Part shown: positions 54,449-64,000 of the stretch, piece by piece | Layout: each line of letters starts with the position of its first letter | How positions within the stretch are numbered: the first letter of the stretch is position 1 | Source of the DNA: Priestia endophytica DSM 13796 | GTDB lineage: Bacteria > Bacillota > Bacilli > Bacillales > Bacillaceae_H | Length of the DNA: 64,000 nucleotides | Reading direction: 5' to 3' | Assembly: GCF_900115845.1 (NCBI RefSeq) | Contig: NZ_FOXX01000003.1 | Span: forward strand, 200,124 to 264,123 | Program-made: the position numbers and the translations under genes | The notes under the pieces: generated by a model | What the model was told of the DNA's origin: nothing | What the model saw: only the letters and a program-made list of their open reading frames with translations | Databases searched by the model: none

Positions 54449-55639
54449 TTGGAACACGAAAAAACAAAACTATGGACAGGTCAATATGTAATGATTATTG
54501 TTATTACATTTTTGTTCTTCCTAAGTCTTCAATCCCTTTTAGGAGGGTTCCCTGTTTTTGTAGGTGAAATTAGTCACAATGCAACAACAGGTGGTTTAAT
54601 GACAACAGTATTCATGGTTGCTGCGATCCTATCTCGACCATTTATCGGGATGTTTCTTGAAAGACTAAATATGAAAAAAACAATGCTTATCACTCTTGTC
54701 TTTCTTATTGCAGCTGTCGCATTAAGCTTTAACAATGAATCTGTCTCATTTTTAATTGTTTTACGTATTATTCAAGGAGTTGGGTTTGGTATCATTACAA
54801 CCCTTTTAGCAACATTCGCTACTAATTTAATTCCGCCAAATCGTATTGGAGAAGGAATTGGGTACTTTGGGCTTTCAACAAGTATCGGGACATCTGTTGG
54901 TCCAATGATTGCTTTATCACTTATTCATGCATACAGTTTTAATGTTCTTCTTACTTTTTCTATCATTTTAACAGTATTGACATTTGTCGGTGGAATCGCC
55001 CTTCGTTATAAATACACGCCACCAAAAGTTTCACATACAAAATCACTTCTTGATCATGCTTTTGCACGAGCAGCACTTCTACCGTGTTTTCTTGTCATGA
55101 TTTTTTATATTACATTTTCCGGTATTGTGAACTATTTAGATGGTCTTGGAGCTGATACAGGTCTTGGAGGAAAAACTTCTTTCTTCTTTCTTATCGTTGG
55201 AGCGATGCTCGTCTTAACAAGACCCTTTTCAGGTAAAATTTATGATCAATTTGGTCATAAGTTTTTAATTTATCCTGCGTGTATCACAGGTATTATTGGT
55301 CTTCTTTTACTTTCACATACAGCACACTTTAGTATGCTTGTTGTTTCAGGTATTTTTTATGGGATTGCATACGGAATTATGCAGCCAACATTCCAAGCTT
55401 GGGCTGTTAGCCGTGTTACTCCAGATAAAAAAGGAACAGCAAATGCAATGGTTCTAAGCTTTATGGATTTAGGAGTTGCCATTGGTGCCGTTATTTTAGG
55501 GCAAGCAGTTGGTGCACTAGGATACAGTGCCATGTACGCTTGGTCTTCAATCCTTGTCGTTGCAATGGTTCTTATTTATTTTGCACTCACAACGTTTAAA
55601 AAATCGAACAAAAATACGGTCCATACAGAAGCTTCATAA
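54449..55639 (+). CDS. MFS transporter (YwoG/YfkF-like)
   Basis: A 396-residue, twelve-helix MFS protein: helix 1 ITFLFFLSLQSLLGGFPVFV, motif A region FIGMFLERLNMKKTM, RIIQGVGFGIITTLLA (motif B), GYFGLSTSIGTSVGPMIAL (motif C) and a second-half motif RPFSGKIYDQFGHK. Motif C suggests an exporter. TTG start with AAGAAGGTAATATT before it. Likely controlled by the preceding MarR protein. The substrate is unknown. Confidence 0.9.
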   Translation: MEHEKTKLWTGQYVMIIVITFLFFLSLQSLLGGFPVFVGEISHNATTGGLMTTVFMVAAILSRPFIGMFLERLNMKKTMLITLVFLIAAVALSFNNESVSFLIVLRIIQGVGFGIITTLLATFATNLIPPNRIGEGIGYFGLSTSIGTSVGPMIALSLIHAYSFNVLLTFSIILTVLTFVGGIALRYKYTPPKVSHTKSLLDHAFARAALLPCFLVMIFYITFSGIVNYLDGLGADTGLGGKTSFFFLIVGAMLVLTRPFSGKIYDQFGHKFLIYPACITGIIGLLLLSHTAHFSMLVVSGIFYGIAYGIMQPTFQAWAVSRVTPDKKGTANAMVLSFMDLGVAIGAVILGQAVGALGYSAMYAWSSILVVAMVLIYFALTTFKKSNKNTVHTEAS

Positions 55640-55640
55640 C

Positions 55641-55672
55641 AAAAAGGCGCTAATTCTCATTAGCGCCTTTTT
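55641..55672 (+). terminator. Intrinsic terminator of the MFS gene
   Basis: AAAAAGGCGCTAAT / ATTAGCGCCTTTTT, a perfect 14-bp stem with a four-base loop, after the MFS stop codon. The following 175 bp to the next gene hold nothing recognisable beyond a small stem (55813-55832). Confidence 0.93.
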
Positions 55673-55847
55673 ACTATCTAAGGAGATTATTCTCTCTGAA
55701 AAACATACTTATCCTTGAGAGAAAAAATCACCAAATTTTAGTAAACTTCGTTAAAAATCGTCTACTTTCTGATAGTCAAAAAAGGAGGAAGCAATTCTTT
55801 CTCGGTATTCATTTCCACTATGGAAACGAAAATGATGAAAGAAACTC

Positions 55848-56390
55848 TTACTCTTCTTTTTCATATAAATAAACCCTAGCATTATGAGCTCGTGTAAACT
55901 TTTCGCCTTTAAAACCTCTTTTCAACAGTTCTTTTCGCAAGTAAATCATCACAGCCCCGTGACTTACAACTAATACATTCTCCCTTTTCTCAGCCAAAAT
56001 TTCGTCTACAACTGTAATCACTCTTTTCTTCACTTCTGCTTTTTTCTCAGTCTGAGAAGAATGATTACAAATCCAGGCAAGACGCATAATCACAGCATGA
56101 CTTTTCACAGAAAGCTTGATGCCTCTTTTAAAAAAAGGAGAAACCGGGATTTCACGGAGCTCAGAGCGCACAAAAAGCTCATCATTATAAATTGATTTTG
56201 CTGTTGTAAGCGCACGAGGCAAATCACTTACAAAACAACATGTCCAATCAATCCCTAAAAGGTCAATGTCCTTTTCCTCTATGTCTGCTTCATCATATCC
56301 GTTTAACCACTGTTGCAGCTCAATTCTTTCAACTCTTTTCGTAGGATACGCATGATTTACTTTAAAATGTCGCACTAACCCAATCTTCAT
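55848..56390 (-). CDS. Histidine phosphatase family protein
   Basis: A 180-residue phosphoglycerate-mutase-like phosphatase: N-terminal LVRHFKV, with the catalytic His next to Arg (RHF in place of the common RHG), a central FVSDLPRALTTAKSIY motif, ELREIPVSPF (acid/base region) and the second catalytic His in VLVVSHGAVMIYLR. Substrate unknown; such proteins act on small phosphate esters. ATG at 56390 is preferred since GGAAAGTGGG precedes it and the longer frame lacks family similarity. Single gene. Confidence 0.85.
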   Translation of the reverse strand: MKIGLVRHFKVNHAYPTKRVERIELQQWLNGYDEADIEEKDIDLLGIDWTCCFVSDLPRALTTAKSIYNDELFVRSELREIPVSPFFKRGIKLSVKSHAVIMRLAWICNHSSQTEKKAEVKKRVITVVDEILAEKRENVLVVSHGAVMIYLRKELLKRGFKGEKFTRAHNARVYLYEKEE

Positions 56391-56512
56391 ATTTTCCCAC
56401 TTTCCATATTTTTCTTTATTATAAAGTAAAAAAGAAAAGAATTTAAGAAAAAATGAGCGACTAGAAAGATTTATTCTCATGATTTATTAAGTTATCTATG
56501 CCTAAAAAAAAT

Positions 56513-56531
56513 GGCAGTCATCAAGACTGCC
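56513..56531 (-). terminator. Intrinsic terminator of the SDR gene
   Basis: GGCAGTC / GACTGCC stem with a five-base loop, followed by ATTTTTTTT on the minus strand, about 95 bp after the SDR stop. The region between holds no gene. Confidence 0.78.
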
Positions 56532-56626
56532 TAGTTTAAAATTAATATGTTTCAGATACACCTTATTATGTTGACGCGCTTTATTAACGTGAAAATTAGG
56601 TATTATGAAGTTTTTATTCACCGAAA

Positions 56627-57541
56627 TTAAGATGACGTCCATTCTCCTCCATTCACATGAAAAGTTTGACCGGTTACAAACCGTGAATCATCTGAAGCAA
56701 GATAAACATACGTTGGGGCGAGCTCAAATGGTTGACCTTGACGCTGCATTGAATTTTCAACAAGTGAAACCTGATCTGCAGAAAAACTTGCAGGAATGAG
56801 AGGTGTCCACACTCTTCCAGGAGCAACCGCGTTTACCCTAATCCCTTTATCTACAAGATTGTTAGCCAATGCACGGGTAAATCCAACATTAGCTGCTTTA
56901 GTCGCTGTATAATCAATCAATTGTTTGTTTCCTATATATGCTACAACAGAAGCTGTATTTATAATCGAACTCCCCTTATCCAAATATGGAAGTGCAGCTC
57001 TCGTTGTATAAAAATGTGAGTAGATATTTACCTTAAAAGTATCATCAAATTGTTCATCCGTAATATCTAGTAAATCTAATTGCTGAAACTGGATTCCAAC
57101 ATGGTTACAAAGCACATCTAGCTTTCCATATTCTTGAATTGTTTTTTTCACGATATCAACGCACTGCTGTTTCTCTCTTAAATCCCCTGGTAACAACAAA
57201 CAACGCCTTCCAAGCTCTTCAATTCTGCTCTTTGTTCTGTTCGCATCCTCATGTTCGTCTAAATATGAAAGAGCTACATTAGCTCCTTCTTTAGCAAAAG
57301 CGATAGCAACCGCCGCCCCAATTCCACTGTCGCCTCCTGTAATCAAGGCAACCTTTTTTCTTAATTTTCCGCTTCCTTTATAATTTGGATTTTCAATGAT
57401 TGGTCGTGGAACCATCAGCTTTTCTACACCAGGCTGGCGAAGTTGACGTTGTTCTGGTACTGTAATTGGAATCTCTTCATAGCGTGTTATTTTCCCATAG
57501 TTAGGGTGCATTGGATAACCTTTTTGTTCATCATATGACAT
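56627..57541 (-). CDS. Short-chain dehydrogenase of the general stress type (YdaD/YhxD-like)
   Basis: A 304-residue SDR with an N-terminal extension of about 60 residues ([27 protein letters not shown]) typical of YdaD/YhdF/YhxD proteins. It has [20 protein letters not shown] for NADP binding, the catalytic Ser in [11 protein letters not shown] and YTATKAA (Tyr and Lys). The usual NNAG is CNHVG, an odd change near the active site. Several B. subtilis relatives are SigB-dependent, but I found no clear SigB promoter. ATG at 57541 has AGGAGG seven bases upstream. The exact substrate is unknown. Confidence 0.87.
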   Translation of the reverse strand: MSYDEQKGYPMHPNYGKITRYEEIPITVPEQRQLRQPGVEKLMVPRPIIENPNYKGSGKLRKKVALITGGDSGIGAAVAIAFAKEGANVALSYLDEHEDANRTKSRIEELGRRCLLLPGDLREKQQCVDIVKKTIQEYGKLDVLCNHVGIQFQQLDLLDITDEQFDDTFKVNIYSHFYTTRAALPYLDKGSSIINTASVVAYIGNKQLIDYTATKAANVGFTRALANNLVDKGIRVNAVAPGRVWTPLIPASFSADQVSLVENSMQRQGQPFELAPTYVYLASDDSRFVTGQTFHVNGGEWTSS

Positions 57542-57698
57542 AAGCAATCCTCCTAATCAACAATCTTCTGGTTACTTTATGTCACAGAAGCCCATATAGT
57601 GCAAGATTCTTATTTTTAAAATATGTAAGCTTAGTACGGGCTCAATGCTGTAAAAATTGAATATGGTAAAGGGAAGTAATGCTTTAAGGAGGTTCTGT

Positions 57699-57872
57699 AT
57701 GCAAGATTATGAATACAATCCCGAAGTAAAATTATTGTTAGTTAACCATTCAGACGAGAAAGTTCAACTGTTATATAATGCAAATCCATATACTTGGTCA
57801 ATGCCCAAAATAGGACCTAGACCTCCCTATTATTGTCATCCAAGGTATGAGCAATATTATCCTACTATTTAG
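57699..57872 (+). CDS. Small Tyr/Pro-rich hypothetical protein
   Basis: A 57-residue protein unknown to me. AAGGAGG six bases before ATG at 57699 supports translation, while the longer frame to 57657 lacks a site. The first half (YNPEVKLLLVNHSDEKVQLLYNA in part) is ordinary; the second is rich in Pro, Tyr, His (IGPRPPYYCHPRYEQYYP) with one Cys. Small Tyr/Pro/Cys proteins are common in the spore coat, so that is one possibility. It is followed by a bidirectional terminator. Confidence 0.6.
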   Translation: MQDYEYNPEVKLLLVNHSDEKVQLLYNANPYTWSMPKIGPRPPYYCHPRYEQYYPTI

Positions 57873-57897
57873 TAAATCCATTACATCAAAGGCATTG

Positions 57898-57934
57898 AAA
57901 AAGCACCGTAGAAAACAATCCTACAGTGCTTTTT
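57898..57934. terminator. Bidirectional intrinsic terminator
   Basis: AAAAAGCACCGTAG / CTACAGTGCTTTTT, one mismatch, nine-base loop, lying between the convergent small gene and the peptidoglycan-binding gene. Confidence 0.85.
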
Positions 57935-57935
57935 C

Positions 57936-58487
57936 CTATTGTTCTTCTATAACTCTTCCGTCTTTATACACATAGTAGAAACCTACTGTTCCTGTGCCCC
58001 CTTCATCAATAAACTCCTGACTCGCTACGTGAACACGATAGTACGTTTGTCCATCTTGATCTGCTTTCGGTTTCCAATCTGAGCTAAAAACAAATCCCTC
58101 TCCAAACTTTGCTTTTGCATATGATATTGCTTGTTCTTTTGTGAAAGAGTAATCGATTGTTGCTTCATCTTGAGCAAGCATGTTCCATGTTTCTTCGTCA
58201 ACAATGCCATCAACCTTTAGACCGTGGCTCGCTTGAAATACTTCAATAGCTTGTTTTGTTCCTGCTTCAAATTCCCCGCTTACAACTGTTGGATACCCTA
58301 CACGTGTTAACGTTTCTTGAAGTGTTTGAACCTCTTTTGAATGTGAAAGAATGCCTTCATAAAGGACAGTGTTTGTAACATTTTCTGTTGTTGCTTTTAT
58401 ATTTGTAGTATGAGCTTCTGCGCTCGCTGCAAACGGAGCCGCAAATAGAGCTATTGCAGGTACAACGGCTAACCATTTCTTTTTCAT
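57936..58487 (-). CDS. Secreted peptidoglycan-binding protein
   Basis: A 183-residue exported protein: signal peptide about 1-24 (KKKWLAVVPAIALFAAPFAA, cleavage near SAEA), PG_binding_1 domain about 48-108 (VQTLQETLTRVGYPTVVSGE, AIEVFQASHGLKVDGIVDEETW) and a C-terminal domain (KEQAISYAKAKFGEGFVFSS ... YYRVHVASQEF ... FYYVYKDGRVIEE) resembling small PepSY-like or YpeB-type repeats. No catalytic domain was seen, so it likely binds the wall or modulates another enzyme. Transcribed alone. Confidence 0.82.
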   Translation of the reverse strand: MKKKWLAVVPAIALFAAPFAASAEAHTTNIKATTENVTNTVLYEGILSHSKEVQTLQETLTRVGYPTVVSGEFEAGTKQAIEVFQASHGLKVDGIVDEETWNMLAQDEATIDYSFTKEQAISYAKAKFGEGFVFSSDWKPKADQDGQTYYRVHVASQEFIDEGGTGTVGFYYVYKDGRVIEEQ

Positions 58488-58561
58488 TGTTAAACGTCTC
58501 CTTTATTTTCCGTCTTATATGTTACGTTACCTAATCGGAAGAATTTTAAACCTATTAAAAA

Positions 58562-58591
58562 AAGAGAATCCTTAAAAATTAGGATTCTCTT
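58562..58591 (-). terminator. Intrinsic terminator of the LacI-type gene
   Basis: AAGAGAATCCT / AGGATTCTCTT perfect stem, eight-base loop, followed by TTTTTT on the minus strand, right at the end of the lacI-type gene. Confidence 0.9.
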
Positions 58592-58593
58592 CC

Positions 58594-59610
58594 TTACCTT
58601 ATGCTCATTCGTTTAGCCGTAAATCCACACGACTCTCTTACAATAAGCTCATCTGTTAATACAAATTTTTTTCTCTTTAAAGGCTCACCTTTCATTTGAT
58701 GAACAAGAAGCTCCATTGCTTTTTTACCAATCTCATATTTTGGCTGATCAATCGTTGTAATGTGAGGTTCAATAATGGAGGACATTTGAAGATTATCAAA
58801 ACCTACGATAGCTATGTCCTGAGGAACAGATAATCCGCTGTCTTTTGCCGCTTTAATAGCACCAATAGCCATTTCATCATTAAATACAAACACAGCCGTT
58901 GGAGGATCTGCAAGGGATAGGAGGCGAATCATTTGATGGTACCCTGACTCAAGATTTGATTCTCCTTCTTGAATATAAGAAGAGTGAATTTCTAAGTCGT
59001 GACTTATCATAGCTTGTTTATAACCTTTTAAACGGTCACGACTCAAAATAACGTTCATTGCTCCTGCAATATGAGCAATTTTCGTATGTCCTAACTGAAT
59101 TAAATGTTCCGTGACTTTTCGTGCCCCACCAATATTATCAATAGACACTGTTGATACATCTAATCCATCAATATACTCACAGGCAAGAACAATAGGAAAT
59201 TGTTTTGAAAGCTCTTCAATTTTCTCCTCTTCCATTCGAGCGGTTAATAGAATCATTCCATCAGCTTGTCTTTGAAACATAAGATCCACAAGTTCTCTTT
59301 CTTGTTCAACATCGTTTTCTGTATCTCCTAAAAGAACCCTGTACCCATGCTCTGCAGCTGTATGCTGAATCCCTTTTAAAACTTGGGAGAAAAAGGGTTG
59401 TGTAATATCTGGTACCACAACAAGAATTGTTTTTGTTTCTTTTGTTCTAAACTGTCTTGCAATCATATTTGGCTTATAGTTTAGCTCGTGGATTGCCTTT
59501 TGAACTTTCTCTCTTGTTTCATCACTCACTAAATGTGGGTGTCTTAAAACGCGAGAAACAGTCGCAGGCGCTACTTTAGCTAGCTTGGCCACATCGCTCA
59601 TTTTCGTCAT
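58594..59610 (-). CDS. LacI family transcriptional regulator
   Basis: A 338-residue LacI-family protein: helix-turn-helix at the N-terminus (MSDVAKLAKVAPATVSRVLRH) and hinge NYKPNMIARQF, then a periplasmic-binding-protein-like sensor domain (ILVVVPDITQPFFSQVLKGI, GYRVLLGDTEND, VFVFNDEMAIGAIKAAKDSG, IAIVGFDNLQMSSIIEPHIT). ATG at 59610 follows AAAGGTGAGTGAACGT; an upstream GTG at 59622 is less likely. Closest neighbours are inositol-type genes, so it may control them, but the operon does not include it directly. Confidence 0.88.
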   Translation of the reverse strand: MTKMSDVAKLAKVAPATVSRVLRHPHLVSDETREKVQKAIHELNYKPNMIARQFRTKETKTILVVVPDITQPFFSQVLKGIQHTAAEHGYRVLLGDTENDVEQERELVDLMFQRQADGMILLTARMEEEKIEELSKQFPIVLACEYIDGLDVSTVSIDNIGGARKVTEHLIQLGHTKIAHIAGAMNVILSRDRLKGYKQAMISHDLEIHSSYIQEGESNLESGYHQMIRLLSLADPPTAVFVFNDEMAIGAIKAAKDSGLSVPQDIAIVGFDNLQMSSIIEPHITTIDQPKYEIGKKAMELLVHQMKGEPLKRKKFVLTDELIVRESCGFTAKRMSIR

Positions 59611-59863
59611 ACGTTCACTCACCTTTGTATTTGTAGCACATAGTTTTTATAATGTTCACGTTCACTTTCAACTATTCTATTTTAGCACGTTCATCAAGGA
59701 CAAAAAACAAGGAAAGCTTTCTTTTCTCCAAAGATGCATGACGGATTAATGGCTTTTGGCTCTATACCACCCTTCTTATTTTCAACAGAGAAAAGCTATT
59801 TTGATATAAAAATTGGTATGAAACATTATTCAAAAAATGTTTCACACCAGCTGCTTTTAAAGA

Positions 59864-60048
59864 TTAACTTTTTGAACTAAACGCTAGCTCTCCTAAAGCT
59901 CTTTCAAGCGTATAGCGACTAGATTCATCTGCTCGATCTTCTTCAATATGGCTACTGTTGTGATTCCATCAAACTCAATTTCACGAACCTTTGAGAAAAG
60001 AACGTTCTCATAGATCTCTCCTTTACCAATCTTCATACACTGACGAAA
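59864..60048 (-). pseudogene. IolH-like sugar-phosphate isomerase/epimerase remnant
   Basis: About 60 codons of a TIM-barrel C-terminus survive in two frames. From 60048 the first frame reads KIGKGEIYENVLFSKVREIE then FDGITTVA; then the frame shifts near 59945 and continues HIEEDRADESSRYTLERALG then ELAFSS to TAA at 59864. The combination G-x-G-E-(I/V)-x-(W/N)-(D/E)-x-x-F-x-x-(L/V)-R-E-I-x-F-D-G-I-x-T-V ... E-x-R-A-D-E-S-S-R-(F/Y) is the IolH-like end. No start, and the upstream part is lost. The rest of the 59611-60238 gap (LacI upstream region with GTGAACGTGAAC repeats, and AT-rich sequence after iolG) holds no gene I can support. Confidence 0.6.
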
Positions 60049-60238
60049 ATATTAGCAAAGAAATATGTGTAAGCTTTCATTTTATAGTAGAAATATCTAA
60101 TAAGATCTTTACAAGGAGCATTCAAGTTACCATATCATTTTTTCGCTATCAAAGCTTAGTATATACATAGCCTCGTTATTTTATCTATCTTCAAAATAGG
60201 TCGATGATACGGATACAAATCTAGCACAAATTATATGC

Positions 60239-62499
<2,261 letters not shown>

Positions 62500-62581
62500 T
62501 CAATCACTTCCAATTATCTACTCACAGGTTTTATAAAGGTAAACCCTATTTGTAATCGATTTCATTTCAATTTTTATTAAA

Positions 62582-62605
62582 CCAGGAAAGGTTTCCCCTT
62601 CCTGG
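62582..62605 (-). terminator. Hairpin after iolA, weak terminator
   Basis: CCAGGAA / TTCCTGG stem with extra G-C pairs inside, followed on the minus strand by TTTAATAAAAA, not a clean T-run. It may be a partial terminator between iolA and the MFS gene. Confidence 0.55.
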
Positions 62606-62613
62606 CTTTTATT

Positions 62614-64000
62614 TTAGTAGCGAGCTGTAACCATTTTCTTTCTTGTATAGAACTCAACACCATCTGTGCCATTTGCATGTAGATCTCCATAGAATGAATC
62701 TTTCCATCCTGAGAATGGGAAGAAGGCCATCGGAGCTGGAACTCCTACATTAATACCTAACATGCCTGATTCAATCGTCTCACGGAATGTACGAACGCTT
62801 GATGCACTGTCTGTGTAAAGGCAAGCACCGTTTGCAAAGCGAGAGTTGTTTGCAATTTCAATTCCTTCTTCAAGCGTTTTCACACGAATGATAGAAAGTA
62901 CAGGAGCAAAAATTTCATCCTGCCAAATTTTCATTTCTTGTGTTACGTTATCAAAGATTGTAGGCCCAACAAAATATCCGTTGCCTTCTACAGCTTCGTC
63001 ATTACGGCCATCGCGAACAAGTTTCGCACCTTCTTCAACGCCGTTTTGGATGTAGCCAAGCGTACGCTCTTTATGGTTTTCACGAATTACTGGTCCTAGG
63101 AATACATCTTCATCTAATCCATTTCCAATTACCATGTTATTAGATTCTTCTACAAGTTTAGCGATAAGCTCGTCTGCTACGTCTTCTTGAACCGTTACAA
63201 CAGATGCAGCCATGCAACGCTCACCAGCAGAACCAAAAGCAGCGCCAATAATTTGTTTTGTTGCACTATCAAGATCTGCGTCATTTAACACGATAGAATG
63301 GTTTTTCGCTCCAGCTAGTGCTTGAACGCGTTTTAAGTTTTCTGTTCCTTTTTTGTATACATATTCAGCAACTGGCTGAGATCCTACAAATGAAATAGCT
63401 TTTACGTCTTTATGCTCAAGAAGTCCGTTTACAACATCATGTGCACCGTTTACGATATTTAAAACGCCTTTTGGAAGACCAGCTTCTTCAAATAGCTCTA
63501 CAAGACGAGCTGCTAAAAGCGGCGTTCTTTCAGATGGTTTTAATACAAATGTATTTCCGCAAGCAATTGCAAGTGGGAACATCCAGCATGGTACCATCAT
63601 TGGGAAGTTAAACGGTGTAATTCCACCAATAACTCCGATTGGATAACGATACATACCAGATTCAATATTTGTTGCGATATCTGGAAGCTGTTTTCCCATC
63701 ATAAGCGTTGGAGCACCTGCAGCAAATTCTACGCATTCGATTCCACGCTGTACTTCACCACGAGCTTCATTAAAGCTTTTTCCATTTTCAATTGTAACAA
63801 GCTTTGCAAGCTCATCCCAGTTATCAACAAGAAGCTGCTGATATTTAAATAGAATACGAGCGCGTTTTGGCACCGCTGTTTTTGACCATGTTTTGAAAGC
63901 TTCGTTTGCTACTTGAACCGCTTGATCAACGTCTGATTTTGTAGAAAGAGGTACTTCTGCGATTACTTCGCCTGTTGCTGGATTGTAAACAGATTCTGTA
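62614..64000 (-). CDS. iolA: CoA-acylating methylmalonate/malonate semialdehyde dehydrogenase (5' end off window)
   Basis: The frame is open to the right edge (about 461 codons seen), so the true start lies outside; the internal GTG at 63873 is not the start. Upstream residues read [19 protein letters not shown], as in the family. Landmarks are [49 protein letters not shown] and the catalytic Cys in [12 protein letters not shown]. IolA/MmsA oxidises malonate semialdehyde (from inositol) or methylmalonate semialdehyde (from valine) with CoA to acetyl- or propionyl-CoA. It heads the visible inositol cluster. Confidence 0.93.
   Translation of the reverse strand, partial: TESVYNPATGEVIAEVPLSTKSDVDQAVQVANEAFKTWSKTAVPKRARILFKYQQLLVDNWDELAKLVTIENGKSFNEARGEVQRGIECVEFAAGAPTLMMGKQLPDIATNIESGMYRYPIGVIGGITPFNFPMMVPCWMFPLAIACGNTFVLKPSERTPLLAARLVELFEEAGLPKGVLNIVNGAHDVVNGLLEHKDVKAISFVGSQPVAEYVYKKGTENLKRVQALAGAKNHSIVLNDADLDSATKQIIGAAFGSAGERCMAASVVTVQEDVADELIAKLVEESNNMVIGNGLDEDVFLGPVIRENHKERTLGYIQNGVEEGAKLVRDGRNDEAVEGNGYFVGPTIFDNVTQEMKIWQDEIFAPVLSIIRVKTLEEGIEIANNSRFANGACLYTDSASSVRTFRETIESGMLGINVGVPAPMAFFPFSGWKDSFYGDLHANGTDGVEFYTRKKMVTARY

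Overview
The window is low-GC DNA (roughly 37-38 % G+C by eye) with strong AGGAGG-type ribosome binding sites, many GTG/TTG starts, and spore germination, spore-surface and catabolic genes typical of an aerobic endospore-forming Bacillaceae member. Gene content (acetoin dehydrogenase, pucABCDE, a ycbCDEFGH-like glucarate cluster, ethanolamine lyase without a microcompartment, gerABC, inositol genes) fits a soil Bacillus/Priestia. Priestia megaterium or a relative is my best guess, but species assignment is inference. Most of the window reads on the minus strand. No rRNA, tRNA, CRISPR array, transposase or prophage gene was seen.

Layout. 1-2.9 kb: acoA-acoB-acoC (acoC cut by the left edge) behind a textbook sigma-54 promoter with an upstream dyad. 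3.1-5.0 kb: a thioesterase, a small Ena-like spore-appendage-type protein, and a decayed spore-surface gene with two in-frame stops. 5.1-11.7 kb: a DUF3231 protein, then a two-component system and a BceAB/YxdLM-type ABC transporter with a YxeA protein and a well-preserved response-regulator site. 11.7-13.8 kb: a phospholipase D-like protein and a BclA/ExsF-like collagen-stalk protein. 14.0-19.3 kb: pucEDCBA xanthine dehydrogenase operon, every junction a 4-bp overlap. 19.5-22.9 kb: ADP-ribosylglycohydrolase, NCS1 permease and PfkB kinase, probably nucleoside salvage, preceded by an unexplained GC-rich structured element. 23.3-28.2 kb: an SMR transporter and a polyprenyl-phosphate glycosylation operon (ykcB-like, GT2, GtrA, galU). 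28.4 kb: a ureohydrolase with an altered metal site.

29.5-36.0 kb: eutW-eutV-eutA-eutB-eutC-eutH, a minimal B12-dependent ethanolamine lyase operon under an ANTAR two-component system. 36.1-39.8 kb: gerA-gerB-gerC germinant receptor. 40.0-41.5 kb: purT with a PurBox and a small L7/L12-CTD-like membrane protein. 41.6-43.6 kb: MarR plus a DHA2 efflux pump. 43.8-53.8 kb: glucarate/galactarate catabolism (gudD, gudP, alpha-ketoglutarate semialdehyde dehydrogenase, kdgD, garD) with a GntR repressor and a PrpR-type sigma-54 activator. A cre site and a FadR-type operator sit on the kdgD promoter, and a consensus sigma-54 promoter with an upstream dyad sits before garD. 53.9-55.6 kb: a second MarR/MFS pair behind a perfect 20-bp palindrome. 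55.8-58.5 kb: histidine phosphatase, stress-type SDR, a tiny Tyr/Pro-rich protein and a secreted peptidoglycan-binding protein. 58.6-64.0 kb: LacI regulator, an iolH-like remnant, iolG-like dehydrogenase, MFS transporter and iolA (cut by the right edge).

The genes are mostly accessory catabolic modules feeding central metabolism (acetoin, purines, ethanolamine, aldarates, inositol), interleaved with spore-surface and germination loci. Nothing seen is certain to be a wholly new system. The most novel-looking items are the decayed spore-surface gene beside an Ena-like protein, the 69-bp structured element, the Cys-substituted ureohydrolase, the ADP-ribosylglycohydrolase/NCS1/PfkB trio and the two-layer control of aldarate catabolism.
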